From an uncultured Granulosicoccaceae bacterium (GTDB lineage Bacteria; Pseudomonadota; Gammaproteobacteria; Granulosicoccales; Granulosicoccaceae): a stretch of DNA of 64,000 bases. The position numbers and the translations under genes were made by a program. Of this stretch, positions 25,758-34,092 are shown in pieces; within the stretch, counting starts at the first letter, position 1; each line of letters opens with the position of its first letter. The notes under the pieces are model-generated. The model was given only the letters and a program-made list of their open reading frames with translations. It was not told the origin of the DNA and made no database searches. The stretch is from positions 98,145-162,144 of the forward strand of contig CALHNS010000014.1 of assembly GCA_938035125.1 (NCBI GenBank), given 5' to 3'.

Positions 25758-27062
25758 TTACCAGTAGCTCATAGAAGATTGGTAAATATTTTCCATATCC
25801 ACCAAATTTGATTCTCTGGGTGCATTGTTAATGGCTCGCTTTTGTCTGATAGAAGATTCTGCCATCGGTTTTATATCATCGTGGGTAAAACCCAACTCAC
25901 GTAACCCGTTTGGCATGTGTGTGTCTTTCATTAGTTGAATTAAACGCTTACTGAGCACTTCACCTGCATCCTTAATGGTTGCGCCTTGGCTATCTGCGTT
26001 TAGATATTGCGCGGCTTCTAGGTGCCTATCAGGTGTGGCTGAGGCGGTGTATTCGAAAATGCTGGGTGCGTTAACAATAACGCTAATACCGTGTGGTACG
26101 AATGGCTCAGGATTGGGGTAATCCCGCGTTGTGATGTCATGCATTAAATGCGTTACCCCGTATGACATAGCGTGAGGTAAATGAGTGCCCGAATTGCCAA
26201 AGGCTATGCCAGCTAGTGTTGCCCCCCACATTAATTGATCACGCGCTTCTGAATCGGTTTGGCTGGCAACACCTCGAACCAAATATTGATCTGCAATACG
26301 CAAGGCTTCGGGTGCAAATAAATCGCTAAAAGGATTAGCGCCTTGTATTAATTGTCTTGCGTTGGGGTTGGAAACTTCATCCCATTGAGTGTGCGCTTTC
26401 GAGGTGTAACATTCTAAGGCGTGGCACAGTAAATCAAATCCTGTGGATGCAACAACATTCGCAGGTAGGCTATCGCAGTTTGCAGGGTCCACCAGTGCAG
26501 CATCTGGCAAAAGCCAAGGATGAGCAACAACAAATTTTGTATTAAGCTCGTTAACACGCAGCACAGATAGTGATGTGCTTTCACTGCCTGTGCCAGATGT
26601 TGTAGGGCAAGCGATGTGATATGGCAAAGGGCCCGGTACAGCTTTGCCTGTACCCACAGGAGGTGCGAAAAAATCCATGATGGGCACATTGTGCGTTGCA
26701 ACCGCTAATGCCGCTTTGGTGGTGTCGATAACCGATCCGCCACCCACCGATATGGCACCATCAAATTTGCCCGCTTTATAAAATGCCGCCGCTTGTGTAA
26801 CCGTATCGTTGCAGGGTTCTATTCTTATGTCATGGTAAATAGCAAAATCAACGTTCGATGCTGCTAATGAGGCTTTAACGGTTGCGATTATTGAGGTATC
26901 AAGAAGATTGATGTCGGTGAAAACAGCAACCCGTTTTAATTGCTGCTGCTTAATTCGTTCGCCCACTTCAATTAAACACCCACGGCCAAAAGTCAGTTTG
27001 GGAATAGCAACAGTGAAGCTAGTTGCACCGTTTTGGCAAGGAGCGTAGTACTGGCAACCCAT
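25758..27062 (-). CDS. Iron-containing alcohol dehydrogenase, ADHFE1-like hydroxyacid-oxoacid transhydrogenase
   Basis: Probably transfers hydride between 4-hydroxybutyrate and 2-oxoglutarate, giving succinic semialdehyde and D-2-hydroxyglutarate without free NAD. The ATG at 27062 gives 434 residues; the open frame to 27140 would start inside the ctpA terminator. SVGGGSVIDTTKAA is the nucleotide loop and CPTTSGTGSE follows. Metal ligands are expected in FDLLCHALE and HLPHAMSYG. The insert QLIQGANPFSDLFAPEALRI and FGNSGTHLPHAMSY match animal ADHFE1 better than ordinary group III alcohol dehydrogenases, as far as I can recall. It is convergent with the GS-like gene, so it has its own promoter. 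Confidence 0.8.
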   Translation of the reverse strand: MGCQYYAPCQNGATSFTVAIPKLTFGRGCLIEVGERIKQQQLKRVAVFTDINLLDTSIIATVKASLAASNVDFAIYHDIRIEPCNDTVTQAAAFYKAGKFDGAISVGGGSVIDTTKAALAVATHNVPIMDFFAPPVGTGKAVPGPLPYHIACPTTSGTGSESTSLSVLRVNELNTKFVVAHPWLLPDAALVDPANCDSLPANVVASTGFDLLCHALECYTSKAHTQWDEVSNPNARQLIQGANPFSDLFAPEALRIADQYLVRGVASQTDSEARDQLMWGATLAGIAFGNSGTHLPHAMSYGVTHLMHDITTRDYPNPEPFVPHGISVIVNAPSIFEYTASATPDRHLEAAQYLNADSQGATIKDAGEVLSKRLIQLMKDTHMPNGLRELGFTHDDIKPMAESSIRQKRAINNAPRESNLVDMENIYQSSMSYW

Positions 27063-27138
27063 GATGGCGTATCCGCAGTTTTGAATATGTGCCTTTGACT
27101 GTATCAAGAATACGTGTGGCTTTGAAGAACTATTGGGC

Positions 27139-27168
27139 AAAAAAAAGCGCTCATTGCGAGCGCTTTTT
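27139..27168 (-). terminator. Intrinsic terminator of ctpA
   Basis: An 11-bp perfect stem (27142-27152 with 27158-27168, AAAAAGCGCTC/GAGCGCTTTTT), loop ATTGC, extended by As at 27139-27141 that read as Ts on the minus strand. It lies 23 bp past the ctpA stop and upstream of the transhydrogenase start. Confidence 0.9.
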
Positions 27169-27190
27169 CTACGATCCTTGTGCGAGCGTA

Positions 27191-28510
27191 CTATCCACCG
27201 CGTTGGCTTAGTATAGACAAGCCTTTCAATAGGTTTAACGCTTCGAACAATTGGTAATCATCAGAAGCTAAGTCAGTCGTGTTCTCTTCATCTGATGCAT
27301 CTTTATCGTTACTGGCCGCTTTGTCTTTATCGTCCGTACCTTCTAAGTGGCCGCTTAGGTTACTTTCACTTAATGCATTAATGCTGGTATCTTCTTCGCG
27401 AGTCCAGGTGCCAGGTTGCGTAGCGATGTCAGGCTCAATTCCTAGAGCTTGAATCGAGCGGCCTTGTGGGGTGTAGTAACGGCTAGTGGTCAGCTTTACT
27501 GCACCGCCGCCAGGTAAGTCTTGAATGGTTTGCACCGAGCCTTTACCAAAGGTTTTGGTTCCCATGATGATGGCACGTTCGTGATCCTGCATAGCACCTG
27601 CAACAATTTCTGATGCTGAAGCTGAACCGCCATTAACAAGAACCACCAGTGGTGCACCATTTATGGCATCGCCTGATGTTGCATCGTAACGCAGCTGAGA
27701 ATCGCTTTCACGTCCATCGGTGTACACGATCATACCGTCATTTAAGAAGGCATCAGAGACTCCAACAGCGCCAGAGAGAACGCCACCAGGATTATTACGC
27801 AAATCGAGCACTAAGCCGCTTAAACCCTCACTATCGGCTTGCAGCTTTTTAATAGCTTTGAGCATGTCAGCGGTGGTTTTGGTTTGGAAATTTGAAATAC
27901 GGACGTAACCAAATTTTTCGTCAAGCATGCGGCTTCTTACGCTGGTTGTTTTTATAACCGCTCGTTCTATATCAACACTGATCGGCTGGTCTTCACCTTC
28001 GCGTATTACTGTAAGCGTAATAACACTGCCAGGTTTCCCGCGCATGAGTTTTACAGCATCGTTTAGTGAAAGACCTTTAACGGGTGTATCGTCTAACCGA
28101 ATGATTAAATCGCCGGCTTGCATGCCTGCGCGTTCAGCTGGCGTATCGTCGATAGGAGACACTACGCGAACAAAGCCATCTTCGAGCCCCACTTCTATGC
28201 CTAAACCACCAAATTCACCAGTAGTACCGATGCGCAGTTCGTTGAATTCTTCTGTATTTAAATAAGCTGAATGTGGGTCAAGACCGTTGAGCATGCCGCG
28301 AATGGCATTTTCAAATAACTCATCATCTGAGACTTCTTCAACGTAATCATTTTTAATGCGGGTGATAACGTCGGTGAAGGTACGCATCTGCTCAAGCGGC
28401 AGTTCATTAGAGCCAGCATTCTTGGTAGCCAGTACACTTTGACCGATGGTGAGCGTGGCGCCTAATACTGCGCCTGCCAGCACCAATGAGGTGGTACGAA
28501 TCGTTGTCAT
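27191..28510 (-). CDS. ctpA: Carboxy-terminal processing protease (S41 family)
   Basis: A periplasmic, membrane-anchored serine protease that trims C-termini and helps control murein hydrolases. The product has 439 residues: an N-terminal anchor (LVLAGAVLGATLTIGQ), a PDZ domain (about 85-165, LGIEVGLEDGFVRVVSPIDD), then the S41 core with the Ser in VNGGSASASEIVAGAM (about 290-305) and the Lys in GTKTFGKGSVQT (about 318-329). The C-terminal tail (about 385-425) is acidic and low in complexity (DKDKAASNDKDASDEE). It is followed on the same strand, upstream, by the EnvC-like gene, a conserved neighbourhood in gammaproteobacteria. Confidence 0.92.
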   Translation of the reverse strand: MTTIRTTSLVLAGAVLGATLTIGQSVLATKNAGSNELPLEQMRTFTDVITRIKNDYVEEVSDDELFENAIRGMLNGLDPHSAYLNTEEFNELRIGTTGEFGGLGIEVGLEDGFVRVVSPIDDTPAERAGMQAGDLIIRLDDTPVKGLSLNDAVKLMRGKPGSVITLTVIREGEDQPISVDIERAVIKTTSVRSRMLDEKFGYVRISNFQTKTTADMLKAIKKLQADSEGLSGLVLDLRNNPGGVLSGAVGVSDAFLNDGMIVYTDGRESDSQLRYDATSGDAINGAPLVVLVNGGSASASEIVAGAMQDHERAIIMGTKTFGKGSVQTIQDLPGGGAVKLTTSRYYTPQGRSIQALGIEPDIATQPGTWTREEDTSINALSESNLSGHLEGTDDKDKAASNDKDASDEENTTDLASDDYQLFEALNLLKGLSILSQRGG

Positions 28511-28677
28511 GTTTACAAAGCTCCGAATACGGGTTCGTTGTTACAGATTAGCGGCGAAAAAGACGCCTAGCCCTGACCTACAGCGTGTTCTGGGTGTCAT
28601 GCCAATAAAGCTAACGCAAGAATCGGACACGCCGCACACTTTTTATTCAGTTTACCGATTTTTGGCAAATCAAACGT

Positions 28678-29910
28678 CTACTTATTGGCAGAAGCTATGC
28701 CCACAGTGGATTTGACCCATTGCTCTGGGTTTACGGGCTTAGCTTGGTGCCGGATTTCAAAATACACGCCTGAAAGCCTTTGACCACTGGAGTTACCGAC
28801 AGTTGCAACAGGACGTCCTGTATCTACCCAATCACCCGCGGCCACGAGCGTTTCTCGGTTTCCGCCGTAGAGCGTCATATAGCTGTCGCCATGATCCACA
28901 ATAACCAGCTGACCAAAACCTTGCAAGAAATCGCTGTAAACCACCTCACCATCGGCAACCGCTCGCACGGGTGTGCCGATAGCGGCTGTGATAAACAATC
29001 CCTGCCAACGTACTTTGCCTACCGATTTTATGTCGTTGAATCGAGCGTGAATTTGGCCCTGAGTCGGTAGATCGTATTGGCCTTGACCGGACGCAAAATA
29101 CCCAGAATTGGCAACTTGTAAGGCTTTTAATTCTTCCATCAGTGTTTGCAGTCGAGCGGTATCGGCCTTTAGTTCCGCTACTGATTTTGCTGTGGTTTTT
29201 ATGCCTTCATCCACTTCAATAATTTCACGCGATACCGCCGTGCGTTCTGTTACCAAGGCTTGATGCTGAGACGAGGCTTTACGTTGAATGTGATTCAACC
29301 AGTTTCTGTCTTTCAACGCAGTGGCATGAGCTTGTTCGACTTTGGCGATAATGGCCAATTGTTGTTCAATTTGTTGGTTCTGTGCCTGAACGAAATAGTC
29401 GGTATAGGTGCCCAATCGGCTGGACAGCGACGGATTATCGTGTTGCAAAACAACGCGCAGGCCCGTGCCGCGAGTTATTTGTTGTTGGCGCCGAATGGAG
29501 CTTGCCAAAATGGCTTTGCGATCGTTAAGAAGCGCGTTTTCATCGCTCACTTGAGCCTCTAAGGTTTCCAGCGATTGGTTATAGCTAGCAATCTCTTGCT
29601 TCAACTGATTGACACGCGCTTGACGCTCAGAGACTTTTCCCGATACGTTATTTGCGGTTTTAAGCAACGAGTTTTTTCGAGCTTGGTTGGTTTTCAGTTG
29701 TTCATCGAGCGCCTTTAATCGGTTCGCTGCAGATTCAATTTGCGCTTCAAGGCTATTGATATCTTGCGGAACCTTAATGGAATTTTCTTGCGCATAAGCT
29801 ATGTTGAAAGGGCTTATGGCTAAGCTCATTGACCACGTAATGATGACAGCGAACCCACTGAGTTTGCCGGCAAAAGAATTCAAAATGCGCATGCGCTTAG
29901 TGTAGTGCAT
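28678..29910 (-). CDS. envC: EnvC-like murein hydrolase activator (degenerate M23/LytM)
   Basis: A 410-residue periplasmic protein: signal peptide ending about IAYAQ (residue 40), a long coiled coil (about 45-260, rich in Q, K, E and A), and a LytM domain (about 290-400). In the LytM domain the first zinc ligand of active M23 peptidases is absent (FITAAIGTPVRAVADGEVV), and HGDSYMTLYGG replaces the usual HxH pair. This is the degenerate state seen in EnvC and NlpD, which activate amidases at the septum instead of cutting. It is probably expressed with ctpA. Confidence 0.88.
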   Translation of the reverse strand: MHYTKRMRILNSFAGKLSGFAVIITWSMSLAISPFNIAYAQENSIKVPQDINSLEAQIESAANRLKALDEQLKTNQARKNSLLKTANNVSGKVSERQARVNQLKQEIASYNQSLETLEAQVSDENALLNDRKAILASSIRRQQQITRGTGLRVVLQHDNPSLSSRLGTYTDYFVQAQNQQIEQQLAIIAKVEQAHATALKDRNWLNHIQRKASSQHQALVTERTAVSREIIEVDEGIKTTAKSVAELKADTARLQTLMEELKALQVANSGYFASGQGQYDLPTQGQIHARFNDIKSVGKVRWQGLFITAAIGTPVRAVADGEVVYSDFLQGFGQLVIVDHGDSYMTLYGGNRETLVAAGDWVDTGRPVATVGNSSGQRLSGVYFEIRHQAKPVNPEQWVKSTVGIASANK

Positions 29911-29930
29911 ACAGCTCCCGCTTAGAAGCG

Positions 29931-30710
29931 TTACTCAGCGCTCACCCAATTTATTTCTGTGGCGGTAAATTTATTCACGGTAACGCTATTTAAAGATTCA
30001 GCCATGTAGGAGTTGTGATGCGAAGTTGGGATTCTTCCTGCCATCACTTCAGCATTACGCTGCGGAAACAATGGCGCTCTATTGGGGTTGGCAAAACCGT
30101 GGGGGAATTGAGGCGATCCTGAAGCATTGTATTTATCGATCGCGCCCACCGTGTGCAGTATTTCATGCGCTATGACCACATTATTTTGTTGAGTCTGCTT
30201 TGAATCGGCAAACGCATGAACCAGCCCCATTAAGCCTTTCTTCATGCCCAGTGAATGTGAGAGAGTTTGCCCCTCAATGCCTTCGTAATACATAACAAAT
30301 AATCGCACACGAGTTAAATCGCCCCCATCATCTGGTGTATTTCTGAAAGCCCACCAACGAAAACGCAAACCCCATAAGAGCACGTGCACAGGCGTTGTGT
30401 CGTGCGGAAAAACAGGGGGTGGTTTTTGAATCGCTTCACCCAATCGGACATTTAATGGGGTTGATAAGGTTAAGTCGTGGCGTTTTGCTTCTCGAACGCC
30501 CCATCGATTAATAATACTAAAGGTGTTGTCGGATAAGCCGTCGATGTAGTTGGCAGTGGCCTGGTGCCCATCGGCATTGATGGGAAACACAGTCACTTCC
30601 AGTGTTTGGTTCCAATTACGGGTATATATCGACTGATGGGCTGCCACCAACGCAAAACCAATCAAAGCCAGCAGTAAAATTGTCACTCGAAATTTTGCGA
30701 ACACTTTCAA
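29931..30710 (-). CDS. Membrane-anchored HExxH putative metalloprotease
   Basis: A 259-residue protein with one N-terminal hydrophobic segment (ILLLALIGFALVAAH) and a soluble, presumably periplasmic domain. HEILHTVGAIDKY (about residues 182-194) is an extended HExxHxxGAxDKY zinc motif like that of metzincin or zincin proteases. The C-terminal region has HHNSYMAESLNSVTVNKFTA. I do not recognise a named family. It is 20 bp upstream of the EnvC-like gene on the same strand, suggesting an envelope role. Substrate unknown. Confidence 0.65.
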   Translation of the reverse strand: MKVFAKFRVTILLLALIGFALVAAHQSIYTRNWNQTLEVTVFPINADGHQATANYIDGLSDNTFSIINRWGVREAKRHDLTLSTPLNVRLGEAIQKPPPVFPHDTTPVHVLLWGLRFRWWAFRNTPDDGGDLTRVRLFVMYYEGIEGQTLSHSLGMKKGLMGLVHAFADSKQTQQNNVVIAHEILHTVGAIDKYNASGSPQFPHGFANPNRAPLFPQRNAEVMAGRIPTSHHNSYMAESLNSVTVNKFTATEINWVSAE

Positions 30711-30872
30711 GTGTAATGCTCCCGCAGCGGTGTATCCTTAAGGTCGTTGTCGGATCTAGGTGAACCGGTCTGAAATCGTGCGTATCCATGCTGCGTCTGG
30801 GGTCGCAATTCCACTCAAAAATATGAAGAAACGTGACCCACTTCTGGCGTCACACTATGGTGTTAAGTTGCT

Positions 30873-33515
30873 ATGAAAACTAATGAATCAGTTGCTTTCG
30901 AACGTAAAGACTACACCGCACCTACGTATCAAATTCCCACCACGGAATTGTTTTTTCAGTTGCATCCAGAAGCCACCCTTGTATCCAGTTGTTTGCATGT
31001 GGTTAGGCAGCCTGATGTGGATGCCACAACACCATTGGTGCTCAATGGTGTGGGGTTGGTACTGCATACAGTGCACGTTGATGGCGTGCCGATTGAGGCA
31101 TCTGATTTTGAGAAATCAGACACGCTGTTAACGATTTACAACTTACCGGAGAAGTGCACGGTAGAAATCAAGACAGAAATTTCTCCTGATACCAACACCT
31201 CTTTAGAGGGGTTGTATCGCTCCAGTGGAAACTACTGCACGCAATGCGAAGCCGAAGGCTTTCGTAAAATTACCTACTTCTTAGATCGCCCTGATGTGTT
31301 GTCGGTGTTTACCGTCAGTGTGGAGGGCGATAAAAAAACATTGCCGGTATTGCTTGCCAATGGTAATCCGATAAGCCAAGAAGAATTGGATAACGGCAAG
31401 CATCGTTGGGTGTGGCACGACCCTCATCCAAAGCCTTGTTATCTTTTTGCATTGGTAGCGGGGGATTTAAAAACAGTTGAAGATAGTTTTATCACTCAAA
31501 GCGGTCGACAAGTTCTGTTACAAATTTATGTGCAAGCTCATAACGTATCACTGTGTGATTACGCCATGGGTGCATTGAAGCGTTCCATGCGATGGGATGA
31601 AAAAGCCTATGGTTTGGAATACGACTTAGATCGTTTTATGATCGTAGCGGTAGATGATTTCAATATGGGGGCAATGGAGAATAAAGGGTTAAACGTATTT
31701 AATTCCAAATTCGTATTGGCCAGTTTAGCCACGGCAACAGATGCTGATTTTATTGGCGTAGAAGCTGTTATTGCGCATGAGTATTTTCACAACTGGACGG
31801 GTAATCGCGTTACCTGTCGAGATTGGTTTCAGCTCAGTTTAAAAGAAGGCTTAACCGTTTATCGAGATCAGTGTTTCACTGCCGACATGCATTCATCTGC
31901 TGTAAAACGAATTGATGATGTTCGATTACTGAGAAATCACCAATTTGCTGAAGATGCCAGCCCAATGGCGCATCCTATTCGCCCAGACAGTTACGTAGAA
32001 ATTAATAATTTTTACACGCTAACCGTTTATGAAAAAGGCGCAGAAGTTATCCGCATGTTTCATACGCTACTTGGAGAAAAACTCTATCGAGCTGGAATAG
32101 ATTTGTATTTTCAGCGCCATGATGGAAGCGCAGTTACGTGTGATGACTTTATTGATGCTATGCAAGATGCTAGCGGTGTCGATTTAACTCAATTTAGACG
32201 ATGGTACTCTCAAGCAGGCACGCCAAGAATCACGATTGATGATCATTATGATGAACAAGCAGAGCGGTATGTCTTAACACTATCGCAAACTAATCCGGAT
32301 ACACCGGGGCAAACGAACAAAGAGCCTTTGCACATTCCTATTGATATCGCGCTTCTGGATTCTTTTGGAAAAACAATTCCAATACAGAGCGATAGCACGT
32401 TAAAGCCAACCGATGGGGGTGGTGCGTTATTACAGCTCACTAAACGTTCTCAAGCATGGCAATTTGAAAATGTGTCTGAAAAGCCTACTTTGTCTGTGCT
32501 TAGACAATTTTCTGCTCCTGTCATTGTGCACTGTGATTACGATGCAGAGCAGCTTGCGTTCTTAATGGCAAATGATACCGATACTTTTAATCGATGGGAG
32601 GCTGCGCAGCGGTTGGGTGTTCAAGTGGTGGAAGAGTTGGAAGGCGGTGCGAGTGAATCCATGCCGGTGTACCTAACAGCCATCGAACGGGTAATACAGG
32701 ATGCAACCCTTGATGATGCATTGAAAGCGCAAATGATTACACCGCCTTCATATGATGCGTTAGCGCAGTCACGTGACAAGGTGGATGTTCATTCTATTTT
32801 GGCTGCACGTAAAGCGCTTCGTACATCAGTGGCTGCACATTGCGAGCAATCTTTGCATCAATTAGTGAACGCAAGACCCGTCGCTACCGGTGGCGGAATG
32901 GATCTATTAGCCGATGAGGCGATGGCCAGTCGAGCATTAGCGAATGCAGCAATGCATGCACTATCAGTTCTACCAGTAGATCACTGGTTAGATGCGGCGT
33001 ATCAGCGTTACGAAGCCTGCGAAACGATGACGGATCGGATGGGTGCGCTTTCAGTGATTTGTGCAGAGCCTGGCGACATTCGCGATCAGTGTTTGCAGCA
33101 TTTTCATGATGCGTTTGTTGATCACAAGTTAGTCATCGACAAATGGTTTATGTTGCAATCTTTATCCGACTATTCAAGCGCATTCGAAGACATTCAAGCG
33201 CTTACTAGCCATGCATCGTTTGATAGTCAAAATCCTAATCGGTTGCGTTCAGTTTATGGCACCTTCGCAGGCGCTAATCCTAGTCAGTTCCATCGAACAG
33301 GAGGCGCAGGCTATGCTTGGTTGGCTGATGCGGTCATTGAACTTGATTCTCGTAACCCGCAGGTGGCCGCCCGATTGGTATCGCCTCTGACACGTTGGAA
33401 ACGATTTAGCGACCCGTCTGCCACAGCGATGCGAGAACAACTTGTGCGCATTGCTGATTCATCAACCTTATCGCCTGATGTCTTTGAGTTGGTTAGCAAA
33501 GGATTAACTGAATGA
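30873..33515 (+). CDS. pepN: Aminopeptidase N
   Basis: A broad-specificity M1 zinc aminopeptidase of the cytoplasm. The 880-residue length matches gammaproteobacterial PepN (about 870). MGAMENKGLNVF (about 265-276) is the substrate-binding GAMEN motif. HEYFHNWTGNRVTCRDWFQL (about 302-321) with a following LKEGLTVYRD supplies the HExxH-18-E zinc site. RYYSQ-type helical C-terminal domains fill the remainder. It has its own promoter region and no partner genes. Confidence 0.97.
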   Translation: MKTNESVAFERKDYTAPTYQIPTTELFFQLHPEATLVSSCLHVVRQPDVDATTPLVLNGVGLVLHTVHVDGVPIEASDFEKSDTLLTIYNLPEKCTVEIKTEISPDTNTSLEGLYRSSGNYCTQCEAEGFRKITYFLDRPDVLSVFTVSVEGDKKTLPVLLANGNPISQEELDNGKHRWVWHDPHPKPCYLFALVAGDLKTVEDSFITQSGRQVLLQIYVQAHNVSLCDYAMGALKRSMRWDEKAYGLEYDLDRFMIVAVDDFNMGAMENKGLNVFNSKFVLASLATATDADFIGVEAVIAHEYFHNWTGNRVTCRDWFQLSLKEGLTVYRDQCFTADMHSSAVKRIDDVRLLRNHQFAEDASPMAHPIRPDSYVEINNFYTLTVYEKGAEVIRMFHTLLGEKLYRAGIDLYFQRHDGSAVTCDDFIDAMQDASGVDLTQFRRWYSQAGTPRITIDDHYDEQAERYVLTLSQTNPDTPGQTNKEPLHIPIDIALLDSFGKTIPIQSDSTLKPTDGGGALLQLTKRSQAWQFENVSEKPTLSVLRQFSAPVIVHCDYDAEQLAFLMANDTDTFNRWEAAQRLGVQVVEELEGGASESMPVYLTAIERVIQDATLDDALKAQMITPPSYDALAQSRDKVDVHSILAARKALRTSVAAHCEQSLHQLVNARPVATGGGMDLLADEAMASRALANAAMHALSVLPVDHWLDAAYQRYEACETMTDRMGALSVICAEPGDIRDQCLQHFHDAFVDHKLVIDKWFMLQSLSDYSSAFEDIQALTSHASFDSQNPNRLRSVYGTFAGANPSQFHRTGGAGYAWLADAVIELDSRNPQVAARLVSPLTRWKRFSDPSATAMREQLVRIADSSTLSPDVFELVSKGLTE

Positions 33516-33788
33516 TTGTGTCTAAAAGTCTGATGTCAACTTTGGGCGGTCCAAACCTATTATTTTGAGACTAAATTTCTCATTTTTGCCGATCGATAGA
33601 TCAAGAAAAATAGTCAATACACTGATTTATCAAAAACAAATGTTTCGCCAATGTAAACAACTATGAACAGTGCTTTTTGAAGGTAACAGATGGTAGAGGT
33701 CATGCTAATTTCAATTGGAACTAGAGCCTGTAGCTGTAAAGCAGGGGATCCGCTGTACTTGATGTAATGACTTGAGAGTTTGGAAAGT
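33516..33788 (+). promoter_or_regulatory. Long leader region of the cold-shock gene
   Basis: 273 bases between pepN and the cold-shock gene without a convincing ORF. A long untranslated leader is typical of cspA-type genes, whose mRNA leader acts as a thermosensor; here that is inference, since I see no diagnostic element. GGAAAG directly precedes the ATG at 33789. Confidence 0.35.
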
Positions 33789-34007
33789 ATGTCCGAAAAG
33801 CAAACTGGAACCGTCAAATGGTTCGATAACGCGAAAGGATACGGTTTTATAGTCGGCCCTTCCGGCGAAGATGTGTTTGTACACTATCGCGCAATTGTTG
33901 GCGAAGGTTATCGCTCGTTAGCCGAAGGTCAGGAAGTTGATTTTGTAGCGAGTCAAGGTGAGAAGGGCTGGCAAGCCTCCGAGGTAATCCCCTCGACCAC
34001 CGCTTGA
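33789..34007 (+). CDS. Cold-shock (CspA family) RNA/DNA-binding protein
   Basis: A 72-residue OB-fold RNA chaperone, full family length from the ATG at 33789 (an in-frame TTG three codons earlier is less likely). [14 protein letters not shown] contains RNP1 and VFVHYRAI contains RNP2. Which Csp paralogue it is cannot be decided. Confidence 0.95.
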   Translation: MSEKQTGTVKWFDNAKGYGFIVGPSGEDVFVHYRAIVGEGYRSLAEGQEVDFVASQGEKGWQASEVIPSTTA

Positions 34008-34029
34008 TCATCTCATAAGATTTTAGTAC

Positions 34030-34056
34030 CCGGTCGATCAGCGATCGATCGACCGG
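34030..34056. repeat. Inverted repeat downstream of the cold-shock gene
   Basis: A perfect 10-bp inverted repeat (34030-34039 CCGGTCGATC with 34047-34056 GATCGACCGG), 7-nt spacer that itself repeats GATC. No T-run follows. It could be a factor-dependent termination site or a binding site upstream of the MFS-PlsC gene. Confidence 0.6.
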
Positions 34057-34092
34057 CCCCCATCCAGTGCAGTCTCGTGAGAAGATGCTCGA

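Noticed and set aside
27063..27140. N-terminal extension of the ADHFE1-like protein
   Set aside because: The start would lie in the T-run of the ctpA terminator, leaving no room for a promoter or ribosome site.
33614..33817. Minus-strand ORF before and over the cold-shock gene
   Set aside because: It overlaps the cold-shock start and shows no recognisable protein pattern; the region is better seen as a leader.
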